A DNA stretch of 64,000 bases from Channa striata (GCA_033026295.1 CM065172.1:12693665-12757664); one strand, 5' to 3'; counted from the first letter of the stretch, positions 37,001-49,554 are shown. Numbers and translations: made by a program. The notes: a model not told the origin generated them from the sequence alone.

Positions 37001-37394
37001 TGCCTACTTAGGTGAGCCCTGTATATTTATCTAATGTGTCACACCTGATTGTATATGTTTCTTTAATATATGTAGCAATAGAGATGATGTTCTGTGCAAA
37101 GCAATATTACATAATTAACGTTTACTTCTGTGTTTTTGTGTGTGTGTGTATATGTGTTTAGCTGCAGAAGAAACCATGAAAGACGTCTCAGAGCCTACAG
37201 GTTCCCCTGCCCCCGTGATCCAGCACAGCTCTTTGGCACACAGCCCCTCTACAGGGCAAAACGGTCTGAGCTCAAGGGCAGCAGCTGAAGCCATGGCCAT
37301 GTCTGTGCTGGCAGGAATGGGCCAGCAGCAGCGAGCAGAGAGTGGACCCTCTCACATTATCATGGCCGCACAGTCTCAATCTGCTGCCAGATGA
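28028..37394 (+). CDS. atf7: Activating transcription factor 7 (atf7), one frameshift
   Basis: Nuclear bZIP factor that binds CRE sites and responds to p38/JNK signalling (family knowledge). Coding exons: 28028-28075, 30801-30897, 31133-31245, 31655-31818, 32015-32163, 32525-32618, 32727-32846, 35848-35997, 36281-36469, 36906-37011, 37162-37394. With one missing base restored the product is about 487 residues, as in mammals. It starts MGDDRPFVCNAPGCGQRFT (C9, C14, H27, H31 zinc finger), then QTPTPTRFLKNCEEVGLF with Thr51 and Thr53 as stress-kinase sites. A Pro-rich middle follows, then basic region RRQRFLERNRAAASRCRQKRK and a leucine zipper; it ends SQSAAR. MGDDRPF and the Pro-rich centre favour ATF7 over ATF2. 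The ATG context AAAAATGG is strong. One base is lacking near 31738. Confidence 0.94.
30733..30800 (+). other. Long polypyrimidine tract at the atf7 exon 2 acceptor
   Basis: A CT repeat runs into a T run of about 20 and then TTGTTGTT, ending in TTATTCCAG. It gives a strong acceptor for the zinc-finger exon at 30801. Confidence 0.75.
31655..31818 (+). CDS. atf7: atf7 exon with a one-base deletion
   Basis: Reads LPASNSVALDMSLQTPSDVK and KVKEEAPVE in the frame set by the previous exon. After GAG at 31736-31738 the conserved segment DSSPPDSPE continues only in another frame and stays there to the end of the exon, which joins the next exon in phase. The exon has 164 bases where 165 are required. 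Loss of one G from GAGGTT would explain it and restore the family sequence VEVDSSPPDSP. Probably a sequencing or assembly error. Confidence 0.88.
32847..35847. other. atf7 intron with a fish interspersed repeat
   Basis: A 3-kb AT-rich intron between the Pro-rich exons. Apart from the repeat at 35129-35400 and a C run near 34798-34808, nothing was recognised. Confidence 0.5.
35129..35400. repeat. Interspersed repeat of percomorph-fish type
   Basis: Blocks TTCAGTTCAATTCAGTTTTA, CTCAAGGCACTTTACATAAT, GGAAAAACTCCCTTTAACGG, AACCTCCAGCAGAACCAGGC and GGGCGGCCATCTGCC match, in order, a repeat very common in spiny-rayed fish genomes. I do not assign a class. Copy is diverged and probably old. Confidence 0.75.
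36281..37011 (+). CDS. atf7: atf7 bZIP exons
   Basis: Exons 36281-36469 and 36906-37011. The basic region FLERNRAAASRCRQKRK carries the invariant Asn and Arg that contact DNA. The zipper continues WVSSLEKKAEELSTLNVSLS into NEVSLLRNEVAHLKQLLLAH, with leucines at heptad spacing. CPVTTLQKK follows, as in the ATF2/ATF7 family. Confidence 0.95.
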
Positions 37395-38170
37395 TGAGCA
37401 ATGCCACCATGGCCCAGACTTGGCTCTGCCCCCCTAGAAGTTCAAACTTCCAAGTGTCCCCTTCCCCCATCCTCCTTGACTCTCTTCAACCCTTCTGTGG
37501 AGCCATCATGCTGTGGCCTGGAGCTCAGCAGCAGCCTTCTGGGAATGGACTGAGACTTTTGAGAGAGCTTCCTGTTCACTTTGCCATAGACTACAGGGGC
37601 TGGACTCCAAACCGCACCTCTCACTTCCTACTATGCCTCCCTGCTCATCCTTCTTTTCCCTCAGTCAAAATGCGTCTTCACTGTACTGAGCTCACTGCCA
37701 CTTCTCAAGTAGACATGTGACACATGTGTGCACACTTTGAAAGACACAGGTGTTGCATGAGAGTTCTTGATCAAATCAGATACCACAAGACACGGTTTTA
37801 CACAGTTTTTCGCAGGGAATAGTGCCTTGTGCTCCTCGACCTTTCGGCCATGAACACACCCACACATGCCATCCCACCGTGCGTCCCTGTACAGTTTTGG
37901 CTCCAAAGATGCAGTTGTTAACATCAGTTACACAATGAAATATTCACCAAAATGTTCTGTAAATGTTCCACTTTAAGGTGATCTCAACATGGACCCAAAA
38001 TCTTACCTCGTTTAAACCCCTTTATAACAGAAATTGTGAACTGTGTGTGAGTTTCTGTGTGTATATTTATGTACATCAGAGCATAGCATTTTGCCTACTC
38101 CTGATCTGAGAGTTTGTTAGCATGTGACTTTTATGTTATGTTTTTTACAGTATGTGCAGGTATACGGCAT

Positions 38171-38322
38171 TCAGCCACAACATTCAAGATACCTGGTGGT
38201 TTAATGTTGTGGTGGACAGAGGTCAGCATGGACACTCTGGTCTGCAGTTACACAGCCACATGCAAAGCAAACTGTGATGCACTGTGTGTCCTGACACCTG
38301 TTGACCGTGGCCAGCATTAAGT
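38171..38322 (-). mobile_element. Short Tc1-like fragment in atf7 3'UTR region
   Basis: Starts with the terminal-like CAGCCACAACATTCAAGAT and jumps to internal blocks GTGGACAGAGGTCAGCATGG and GCAAACTGTGATGCACTGTG followed by CCTGACACCTGTT and CCAGCATTAA. These are collinear with the Tc1-like family seen at 16782-17466 but from a part missing there. It is a deletion derivative with no coding capacity. Confidence 0.75.
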
Positions 38323-40274
38323 ATTTCCTGTTCTGACCCTTGTTCAGCGCAATATTAACACCCCCAAGGGGTAAGATTAGTCCAGAGAACCAAAATACAT
38401 ACCATTTTTCTAGGACAATCTACTCTTCTGAAATTATCTTTTTTTTTTTTTTTTTTTTTCTCCTGCAACAAATTTAACCCTCTCTACTTGTTTTCATATT
38501 TCTGCAGACTGGTAGAAAGATAGGTCATTTTAACTGTTAGTTTGTTTTTTAAGTTCATATCTTTTCCACATTCTCTGAAACTGTTCGTGTGACAGCGTTT
38601 CTCTGTGTGGGCCTGGACTTACTGTAACTGTTATTTTCACACTTCTCAGGATGGTTGAACATCCTTGCTGCTCATTGGAAGTGCGATGAACTTCTTCGTC
38701 TCTCTGCTCTTTACCAAACATAAAATAAGCCATAATACCAACAAATCAGATCTCTGAATCTCCAAAGAGCACCTCATACTTAGATCGAAGCAGGCAGGAA
38801 ATGGCCTGTAATTTTTTGATTCAGATGCCACGGTGACACAATCAACAGTATATTGCTGCTTGTTACTTGCACTTAACCACAGTCTCTGTCACCGTGTCTG
38901 GTAATTTTGCCTTATGATCACAGTGGTGCCTCCCACAGTAATAATAGCAGAGTTGCTTAAGTGAAAAACAGTTGAGCCTTAGAAAAAATTTGTCTTAGTT
39001 TAATTATTTTATCAAATAGAAAACCTGTGAGAGATAAACTAAGTTAAATAATTCATTAAAAGTTTCTTAAAACCCTTTTTAAAGTGTAGAGTGAATTTAA
39101 CCATTTGTCTCTTTTCAATGACATAAAACGATGCAATACTTGTCTGTCATCTGGTGAAGAAACACAGTAGATATTTGTACACTAGTTAAAGTGTTGGGAG
39201 GACAACAAGTTCAGAGAACTTGTCACATTTCTGAATAGTTCCAGTTCTTAAGAAATCCCACCAAGATATCATTATATTTTACACAAAATGTTAAACAAAG
39301 GATTAGCTTTTCTTCTCTTTTTTTTTTCTTGGTCCTGTTGACTCTTGGCTGATAAGATCATATATATTTGCAAGTTGTGATATTTCATAAAGAAGATATG
39401 TCCATTAACATAATGGCATGTCTTTATGCACTAAAATGATGCAAGTTTATTGTTGCTTTGCATTCTATGGTTCTTTCTGTCTTTCTTTGAATACATTTTT
39501 TAAAATGATATCTTTCTTTTATTTGTACTGTATACATGAATGGGAATTTGCTCAGCAACTTTAATACCTTCCACCTTTTTACCTATCACCTTCGACTGAA
39601 CCTATTGTCCTACAGTCCCAGTGGTGACCCTGGCATTTTGTTGTATTTGGAGCCGGCACTATATTTGGCTGGCCGTCCCTTATAGACGATTGTTTATATG
39701 AAATGAAAATTCAAGTGATATTTAGCATATTTTCATGTAACTCATGTCATTGGCACCTTTTCTGTCTTATCATGTTTTCTTTTGCTGCATGCTGTTTTCA
39801 GCACACTACAGTTAAACTTTTGTATTGTGTTGAAAATAGCAAAAATGTATTGCTTCTGTTTGTACTCATCAATATACAAACTAATTTCTTTAACAAATGG
39901 ATTTTTTTTTTGTTTTCTTTACAGGAAATGTTTAGTCCCTTTTCAGAAAGAGATTTCTATCGCTCTTTGTTATATGAATTTGATAATGTGTCCCTTTCTA
40001 ACTTATTTTTTAATTGGTCAAACAACTACCATTAAGGCCTTTAGCATATTAATGTGACCTAGATTTTTCTATTAAAAGCAATGTAATGTACAATGCAACA
40101 TTGTGAAAGTTGCACAAATTTAATTAATGTTTGTTCACACTCCCATTGTTGGACTGATTATTTCAAATTGTACATATCTGTACCATATGAATATATTTAC
40201 TTTTCCATGCATGTCCAAGTGGAATACTATGAACACTTACAGTGCTGCAGTTTTAATTAAAGAAACTACATCCT

Positions 40275-40280
40275 AATAAA
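40275..40280 (+). terminator. Candidate polyadenylation signal for atf7
   Basis: AATAAA about 2.9 kb after the stop codon. The next one is at 41249-41254. Confidence 0.5.
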
Positions 40281-41739
40281 GATGAAATGGTTTTGTTTTT
40301 TCTGTCTAGATTCACTAATATAAATGAACTAGGTTAGTGCTTTAATATCATTTGTTATAATTGTCAGTGTACATAAATATGTTACATTTAGCCTACTTTG
40401 CCCTGTGTTCTGGCTCGTCAATCATCACCGATAGAACTTTCGAGAACACTGAATCATGTCCACTGTATTTATGGAGAATGTTAGAGACTCGAGGTTACAT
40501 TCTACAATTAAAAAGTTAAATTGCATTTCATAGACGTATTTTTGTCTTTTTTAGACTTGGGTAATCTTCGATTGTTTATATTTTATTAAAATTAAACAAT
40601 TTAGGTACCTTTTCTAGTGTTACATTCTAAAGAGGTCAGGGATGCATTGATGGGCTGGGTATATCTGTGCTACAGCCCTCCTTTTTTAAGTTTTTTGTAC
40701 TGCACTCAAGTACTTTTGTAAAACAAAAAAGTGGCCTAAATTTATCCTGTTTAGTAAATGTTTGCTTTGAAGCTCATTTTTATTGTGAAACAATGTTTAT
40801 AAGATGAATATGATTATCACATTTTTTGAGCAGCCCTTGATGTCAGAGGGAGGGTATGAAGGATTCATTTATTTTACAGTGGTTACAGTCAAGAAACCAC
40901 ATGACTCATAAGTAACTAACTCACATTAGTTTGCTGAACTTATTTAGCTTCTCATTTTGTTCATTTTCATGTCATTATAATGCATATGTTTAGTCATTTT
41001 CTGTGTCTGGTTTATTTGCTTCTCTTTTTGGTCATGTTGCACTTGTTGGTCATTTTTTTCCTCATGTGACATATTTCACTTTATTTTGTCTTGTTTAGGT
41101 TGTTTGCATCTTGTTTTGCATCTCTAGCTCTGAACCTATTTTAGTCATTTAGTTAGACACCCTCATTTTGTGTGTCTTATTGGTTAATGTGTGGTCACTT
41201 TGCAACTATTCTTTGTACTTGTTTTTGTTGTAATTATGTTATGTGTAAAATAAAGTGACTGACTGACAAATAGATACATAAGCTGTTCAGATCAGAAATG
41301 AACAACATAGGGAAAGTTTGTTAACTTCAACGGGCATAAAAAAGCAAACGGTAAAAAATAAAACTTGTTCTGAACACCCACAGACATGTGTAAAGGTTTG
41401 TATCCACCACTGCTTATAGTCATTTAACATTTGTTTGTAGTCATTCTGGATCCTTTTGTGTTGCTTTGTTGTAATTTTACACCACTTTGATGTCATCCGC
41501 AAAGAACTGACCCACGATTTCTACACCTGTATAGCCGATAACCTTCATCAACATCCCTTTGCAGCCGGTCTGGGTTTCTTTGTTTTGGGTCTCTTGGTTG
41601 CTTTTGTCTCTTTAATTTATGTTTGTCTCCTAGTGATTATTTTGTATATTTTCTGTTATATATTTTCTTAACGTATTTCAATATTTGTGCATCTATTTAA
41701 TTAGTTCCATCTCTTTCTGGTTGTTTTGCTTCTCTTGTG
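40281..41739. other. Gap between atf7 and dip2b with degenerate tandem repeat
   Basis: From about 40935 to 41475 units resembling GTCATTTTGTGTCTC/TTTGTGGTCAT recur in diverged form, a pattern known as a decayed minisatellite-like repeat in fish. AATAAA at 41249-41254 could serve a long atf7 transcript. No gene. Confidence 0.5.
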
Positions 41740-41914
41740 AGACGTGCAGAATGAATATACACACTGTGACGTGCGCTGCGGTGGATCGCCTGCGTCCCTC
41801 GGTTGACAGCGGGAGTGACGGTGTGTTTCGGTCGGAGCCCCGCTAGAGGGCGCCGCGGTGCCGGCGACTGTCGGCTGGGACGCAGCGAAGCAGCGCACAG
41901 GCGAGGTAAAGACA

Positions 41915-41924
41915 GTCACGTGAC
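41915..41924. promoter_or_regulatory. CLEAR/E-box palindrome GTCACGTGAC
   Basis: Exact canonical palindrome bound by TFEB/TFE3/MITF and USF proteins, about 200 bases before the dip2b start codon within the CpG island. Confidence 0.65.
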
Positions 41925-41954
41925 AGCCCGTTGCCGTTAGTGAGTTTCCCCATT

Positions 41955-42017
41955 ATGGCGGAGGGGCCAGCCGTGCGGATGGACTGTCTCTTCCACTCAG
42001 CTTGTTTTATGTCCTGA
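41955..42017 (+). promoter_or_regulatory. Upstream ORF in dip2b leader
   Basis: ATGGCGGAG at 41955 with +4 G opens a 20-codon frame that stops with TGA at 42015-42017, 105 bases before the main ATG. It affects translation only if transcription begins upstream of 41955. Confidence 0.45.
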
Positions 42018-42122
42018 GGAAGGGCGTTTTGTTTTTATCATATTTTTTTTCCACATATCTCCGCTGTTGCCTGGCTTATTTTTTTTTAACTCGACTACAC
42101 TCGCGTTTATTTGGCGAAAGTC

Positions 42123-42207
42123 ATGGCAGACCGCGGCGTGGATTTGTCCGCCCTGCCAAAGGAGGTTAGAGACCAGTTGGCGGAGTTGGATCTGGAGCTG
42201 TCTGAAG
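42123..42207 (+). CDS. dip2b: dip2b first coding exon
   Basis: Encodes MADRGVDLSALPKEVRDQL and continues AELDLELSE, the start of the DMAP1-binding domain. It ends in phase 1 before GTAACG. The codon split continues with GDITQKGYEKKRAKLL at 58266, 16 kb away. Confidence 0.93.
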
Positions 42208-45200
42208 GTAACGGAGGGGAGGGGGCCGCCCGGGCAGCCGGGGGGATGCTAACGCTGGTTTTCCAGCTAGCCGTGGAAGTCAGCTGTCTCGGCTGAGCCG
42301 CACCGAATTTGTTTCCTCGTGTTTTCGAGCTATATGAATGGTGCCACACGTCACGATGTGCCACCTAGCTCATTCTCTGCTAGGTTACCACAGGATGTGG
42401 CTTTTTCTTGCTAGCAGTGCATGACAAGCAGCATTGTACCGGAGGCTTTCGTCATCCATTGTGTTTCCTGTGTCTTAAACCACTCGGCAGCTCCTTTAAT
42501 CCCATTGAAACACGTGTGTTTATAGCACATCTACTTATTTGCTGCGTGTTTGAATGTCAAAGCGTCTCTTTGTAGATGTAGGACACACTGGGGTAGCTTA
42601 GATGATCAGAGGCAAGGTCTGGCAGCCAGGGCTTGACCCTCATCTCGTCATCTTACGTCCATTTCTTCTGCCAATATCAATGTGATTGTATATTGTATTG
42701 TCTTTTCCGCCCTGCTGGACATTTTTCCTTGGCATTTCTCTTCAGGTTTAGGCCTAAAGACGTTTAATTGCAGTAAAAATGAGTCACTATGACTAGTGTT
42801 GATGTAATGACTAGGCCTGTAGTCATGATCTGCTCTGGTGTCATAGTAACATACAGACTGTTATGAGTGACTGTCAGTATTTACCAGAAATAGTGTATGT
42901 GCAGACCTCAGTTTCACGATGTTTATTAGGGTGATAAGCAAGAGCCTTATACACCTGTGTAAACCTGCTATTACTGGAATTATAGGTTTACCTACCTGCA
43001 CGGCTCACGGTGTGTTACACTACCCTCAATCTTGTGAGATCCGTGTTAGGTGTACACTTCCGATCCAGAGGGTGGGTGATGAATGTGTCTGTTTCTGTAT
43101 TTTGAACACATGTATTTCATTTATTCATCAAAGGTGTTTTCAATCAGCCCTTGTTTTGCTCTATGTCTACTGACATGTAGAGGTGGTCAGATGCTGTCAA
43201 CTTCAGCACTGACCACCAAACATATGTCCGTACAGACTGACATTTGTTTTTTTTTAGAGTTATGAAAAAGTTTGGTTGAAAGTAAAAACCAGTGTTTGAT
43301 GTTTCCTCTATCCGTGGTTGACATTGACTTGATTTTGGGGAAAACTCCAAATATAAAGGTAGGTTAGCCCATTAAATAGGGATCTGGTACAATAAAATAC
43401 ATTGAATTTGTTCCCATGAATTCAACACACAGACATAAGAAATAAAAAAATAATTTACTTTTAGTTGTAAAGAATATAGGAGTGCTGGCATCTATACCTT
43501 TCATATCAGCTAATAGTGAACCTATGATGTTATTAGTGTATGGGCAGGTGTTTGTAGATCAACTAGTATTTAGTGTGTTGGTTTAATCTGTTAAAAGGTT
43601 AAACAGGGAGGTTTGTATTTTACTAATTTAAAGCATTTTCGTTAGCATCTCCAGTTGAACTTTGAGCAGTGATCAGAGTTTTTTTGGCAATCTTGAATGT
43701 TTAGTTTTACATTACTGGAATAAAGTGTGTTTATAAAGCGTCTATCCTTTTTACAGAAAATAGATTATAATACAACTTATACTGATACTGTGATTTAAAA
43801 TTATCATTAGGACACTGATTTGATACACTCAAGTACTATTGAGAAATATATTAGGCTTGGCAGTTGGTGCAGACTAATGCAGTTTTTAATTTTAGCTCAA
43901 ACATTGAGTGTGGTGGTGAAAAAGGAGTAAATATTCTCCCAACCAGTCTTGAGTGTTATTGTGTAATGCACTATTTTAGATTGAAGTGCATGTAAAGCCA
44001 TCTAGTCCCATTATGAGTAGATGTGTGCATCTTGACCCACCTCTATAGACAATTTTTCTTAAATCCACGCAAGCCAACTTCTGAAGCAAATGGAAATGCC
44101 TGTTTCTTCGTTGCTTGGATAAGAACACAGGACTGCCAAATGGCCTCTTAAAAAACAGCCCAGTTCTGCAAGCCCCCTGTGACCATGGGGGACACAATGA
44201 GAACCATTCAGCTGGTCTGAGCCACCATGGCCAGGAGCTCTGCTGCCATTTAGGCCTTTCAGCTGCACCCACTCTTTGTTTGCACGTTAAAACTAGCTGC
44301 CTCTATAGGATGAGTAGGGTGGGACAAGGAACTGGTCATACTTGAGAAGATGATGTGTAGTCTGTACTTCTACTGGGAGCGGTTCCCCCATCTCACCCTC
44401 ATGTCAGCTGGGCTTGGGGTAAAAGATTATGTCTGGTTCTTCTTTCTTGAAACCAGCATACCTTATTGAAACCTGTCACATGTCATATGTTTTACAGAAG
44501 TCTGGTGTTGCTCGCAAAAGTATCTGTAAATCAATAGTTAGTGGTTTGGGCTTTTCAGTACTTAACTGTCAGCCTGTATCTCTGGTCAGTATGTGGTGAC
44601 AAGGAGTCTATATTAATGCCAGTTGTTTTCTTTCTGTTTTCAACCATTCAGTTAACTAAACAGACTGACTTAGATGCAGGAGAAGGAGACAGGCTCATTT
44701 ACGCATAAGCAAAGGGTCTTTGTAGAGGATTACAGCACTGGTGTGGCCATGGTATGAAACAAAAATGCATCCTTATACCTATGTAAAATTCTGCTGTCAG
44801 GGATCAAGTCTGTGAAAACATCTGCCTTTTCTCTCCGCATTATTTATGAATGGAATAAGCAGTAAACCTTGACGATGTTTTAGTAAGCGCCAGACAGAGT
44901 GCTTGTTTTGAGAACAGTTACAGATGTGTGATAGATACTTCCTCAAACTCAATCTAACGTGGTGTAGAGCTGTTGTTTTTCAGATGAGATCTACATTAGC
45001 AATGAAAAGCCAAACAAAGATGTTTTACACTAATTGCAACAATCAATTTTTCACTTAAATTAAAATGATTTCACATCTTGTATGCACAGCTTCAACAAAT
45101 GCAGTAGCAGTCAACAGGGCCCAAATTGATCCTGTTATATAACAGCATTTTGTTAACAGTATTTACAATGTTTGCGTTTTATATAGTATTAATTTGGCTC

Positions 45201-48200
45201 AAATCTATCTAGAGAGACAGGAGCAGGGGGGTTATGGCATGCAACAGTTATCCCCAGCTGAACTATCTCAGTTACAAAATACTTCTTATGACACTATGTA
45301 CAGGAGTATTAAAACACAACATATTAAATGGTTCAGCATATATTTATCCCTTTCAGCCAAATAGTTTTGTTGTGTTTTTCTGGAACACAACGCTAAAGTC
45401 CTTGTCCTTGATCTCTTGCTGTGAAAGATTTTGGCCAAATTTACTACTTTGTTTTGACATATAATGTTGATCCAGTTTACACTGACTTGAGATTTTTTTT
45501 TAGTTCTATAATATAAACGAGGATGACTAACCGTAGAACTGATTTGTTACCCAACCATGTTTGCAAAATAACTTTTTTCCTGCATTTGCATGAGCTTTGA
45601 GCAGTTTTTTTTAACCAGTTCCTCTTTTTCTGTTCAAAAATATTAATAGTGTGTCTTTTTTGTTAGATTTTGTTGAAAAAGTCAGCAGGTCAGACTCTAA
45701 AAGCACAAACTGTCCCCCTTGTAGCTTCAGAACCAAGGCTTTTGGCCCAAGCAGATGTTTTGGTGTTTTTGGCAAATGTGTGCCTTTGTGTGTGCAGTAT
45801 GTCTGAACAAGCAAATGTGTGTGTAAATATGAAATAATATTGTTTCAGTGAATATTTAATAAAGGATCCACTCCCTTTTTCTCCTCTTGGCCTGTATTAG
45901 TTATTCACATGCTCCTATTAAATACCATGACAGCGTAACAGAGTGGCGTGGGTAGGTGTGTTGATGTGTGTGGTTGGTGAGCGTGACTTATTTATGCTCC
46001 CTAGGTAGAAGGCATGCACAGGGAAAAAAGCCAACTGGACTCCTTTAGTTACTGCCAGGAGATATATTGACATCCCACTCATCAGCACTTAAGACCTGCA
46101 CATTTCTGGTGTTTGAAACTCACTTTTTAAAGTAGAAGTGGCTTAACTTGTTGAACAAGCTCACTTGTTAGGTCAGGTACACTTGGGTAATAACTCTAAT
46201 AGAAATAAACTGTATTAGTAAGAATACTCTAAAGAGGATTATTTTAGTGATGGGAAATGTAACCAGCATAACATAAAACAATCTAATGGTTGTAAGCCAT
46301 ATTGAACTGTGATGTATTTTGGTATGGCTGACAAAACATCAAAAAAAATCTATAATTTTCAGTCACTTTAGTGTTCTAATTTGATTAGAATCTTGAGTAT
46401 TCACAGAACAATGGTAAACACATTATGGTTGTTATGCTACAATTGTAGTCCACCAGTATATTATGTATAGTATAGAGTAATTATGTTAAATTAGTGCCCA
46501 GTACAGTGCCAGGGCTCTGGTGTTACTGTGCTGTGAAATACTGACATGACAGTGCCTGTGTTTGCAAGCATACACTCTTCTTTTACAATTTCACGTAACA
46601 TTAAGATTCACTCATTGATGTGATAAGTGCATTATTATAGAGTCTAATAATGTGTCTCAAGCTGAACTAACAGTCTTTAGAAATTTGGAAATGTTTACAG
46701 TCAAGACAAGCCTATATCCTGTCTTGTTGCAGAGCCATGAGTCATTGCAACTAGGCGTGTCTTCTTCTCCAGGGCACATCCATCCACCACAAGGTGAAAC
46801 CAGTTTTAGCCTCCTGTGTCACTGTATCAGTGTGATGCAAAGTGTGATTCATAAGGGAAAATATGAATGGAAATCATGTGAAATCGACCCTTACCCCCAG
46901 TCTACACAACACCTATCTTCATTCACCATTTGAGCAACCTGTAATCTCGACTGGACGGTGAGGCACCTCTCCGGTGTTGCATTGTGCTGCCTTCCCACTC
47001 AGTGCTTTTGTGGCCTGCAGCAGTCATTTACTGAGCACAAGCTGTGTCACACCTGACAATGCACACTCAGATTTATGCCTCATAGGTTAAATGATGAATT
47101 TGTTTGTTGGAACATAGAAAATAAGTTTGAAGTTCATGTTTGGTGTTATCAAATGTGCGAGCCAATGCAGAGCCCCTGTAATCTATTGCTAGTCTATATT
47201 CACTGCCCGGCAGACCATGTGACTGCTAATGCCGAAGAATGCTCTTGTGAATATAAATAGACCTGGCTGCTAAGACAAATTCGCATTCATACCCTAGGAG
47301 GAGAAAACAAGCATCTCTTTGAAACAAAGGCCCTTCCATTATTGCAGTGGAGGCCAACCTCTTAAAGTCCCAAGGAGTCAGTCCTAATTGTGTGTCTTTC
47401 TTTCTCACTGGGGCTAATCTTCCTGGTTAGTAGACAGCAGCCAGCAGCAAACAGTCCACATCCAACCAACAGGCTGTTTGGCTGCGACATGTGGGTCACT
47501 TTTGTGCACATGGTTTGTGTACAAAATACCACAGCCTGTTGGGAACTGCCCTCCTCAGATCTGTCAGCCTGCTGCCTGACCTGTGCAAAGGGTTGGTATA
47601 GGTGTGCTAATTGTTAAAGCATCATACCACTTGCTTTAGATATTTCAAGCCATTAACATTATTATCATTTGGGTAAGCATCCATGGAAGGCAAGTGTTTG
47701 TCTTTTTGCTAGTTAGTTGGCTGTGAGCAATAATAGTTTGAGTAAAAAAAAACTCATTATATGAACAATGTACATTTCAACATGTTTCTTTCAGATTCGA
47801 GACAGTGAGGCCCTTTCTTGATAAAGACAAGACATTTTTTTTTCTATCTATTAGGACATTGTTTATCCTCTAAATAATCATTAACATAATTAGAAACATT
47901 ATTAATCGTGCATTTAAACATGGATTCCACGTGATTATACAATTGAAAAAACTATAATTCCGGGGTAATAACTTACAGTGACCATAGCGTTATGACCACA
48001 TTAACCACTGTAACCATGTAAACTGTCTCTCTCATCATTGCTTTAATGATCAGCCGCAGCTGATCATTAAAGCCTTTGAAGAGGGTGTGGAGAACACAGG
48101 CTAATTTCTCAGCAGCTGGTCAGTTTCTATATATGAAAGCCTGCGTCACAGGAAGGGCTGGTGGGAAACCAGAGCTCAGGGTAAAGTAGCCCCACTGTAT

Positions 48201-49507
48201 ATGTACAATAAAAGTTTCCAAAAGGTCAAACGTTTTCTCTGTCATCCACTTCCTGGCTAATTTTTTATTTGTTTTGTTGTTTTCACTTCTGGACACCTGC
48301 CTGGTTTTCCAGTAGTTCTCTTCCTAAGTTTTGTGTGGAGCCAGAAGCTTAACAAAAATTCCCAGTAAGTAGAAACCCACAGGAAACCCCTCTTGGCCCC
48401 TTAGTACACATTGTGCTAGTGCTTGGCTTGCAGTCATGGACCCCTTTAACTCGACTCCTAACAGAAAGAGGTAAAACAAAGGCCACGAGAACACAAGGAT
48501 TAGGTGTGGTTTCAGAGAACTGGCACTAACACCAGGTTCTAGCCAGGTGTAAGTTCACACGTTGGATCTTTATGGCCTCAAACGGAAACATAAGGTTAAT
48601 ATTGACACTTCACAGCTACAGGTCTGGTCATGCTAGGTTTAGTCATTTCCTGGAGAATGAGCTAAAATTGGGTTTATCCCTCTAGTCACAATCTGTGTCT
48701 GATTTTGGTTGAGTTTGGGACAAGATTGGATAATGTTACCGCCTCATGGGGTGAAGTGGGTACGTGGAACAAGTAGTGACAGTTTATCAACTCACAGTAT
48801 TTCTCACACGGTCTGAGATTTTTTTTTTCATCTTACATACTCCCCCAGACAGTGATGACACACTGGTGATTGTTTAGCTGTCTGGATGTTATTTGACTGT
48901 CGGTGTGTTGAAACAGCCACTTGAGTTAAACTCTTTTCCCATGATTATCCAGCTCAACTTTCTCTTCAGACTCCAACCATGTGCACACCTGTTCCCATAT
49001 ACACCTCAAGACAGCTAAAGGTGATAATGCCACTAGCCAGAAAATTAAGTGAGTGGTTGCCAGATGTGTTATATTAAGTGAGAACATCATGCCTGGCTTC
49101 ATTTAAGTATAATGTGTCCTTGTTAAGGTATCAAAGATGTTGAAAGTTAACACTCTGGCATTTTCCTGGTTGTTTACTTCAACCTTTCTTCACTGTTCAG
49201 CAGTATGTCAGACGGGAGTTTGCTAACTTTACAGTAAAGTTTCTGAAAAAATGTTAAGCTTCTGATGTGTGAGAACATTTTCTCTTTTAGTAATACACCA
49301 TAGTTGAACTATAAAACTTTAAAACACTAATTGATAAATCCTTTGTTTGTTTGTGCTTTTTTAAAACTCATTGTTTGATGTGTCCTAAAGTATATGGGTT
49401 TAGGATATTGTAATAGAAATTTTCACTTGTAATTTAAATTGATATTGAAAACATTAAATAGCAGTAGCCCAAAATAATAGCAAATAGATGTTTAGGTAAT
49501 GTTTTTC

Positions 49508-49554
<47 letters not shown>

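Larger units (their letters stand above)
37395..40280 (+). other. atf7: atf7 3' untranslated region
   Basis: Non-coding sequence from the TGA at 37392-37394 to AATAAA at 40275-40280; a second AATAAA at 41249-41254 may give a longer form. It holds a 21-T run at 38439-38459, a Tc1-like fragment (38171-38322) and AU-rich stretches. Confidence 0.55.
41740..42122 (+). promoter_or_regulatory. dip2b: CpG-rich promoter and 5'UTR of dip2b
   Basis: CpG-rich block just before the dip2b ATG. It has TGACGTGC (41767-41774), GTCACGTGAC (41915-41924, the palindromic E-box/CLEAR form) and ATGGCGG (41955-41961, a YY1-like sequence common near start sites). An upstream ORF of 20 codons occupies 41955-42017. 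No CGG repeat run is present. The start site is inferred. Confidence 0.65.

Noticed and set aside
28028..37394. ATF2 in place of ATF7
   Set aside because: The start MGDDRPFVCNAPGC and the Pro-rich middle (VPNIPGIPGPP) match ATF7; ATF2 has a different N-terminus and centre.
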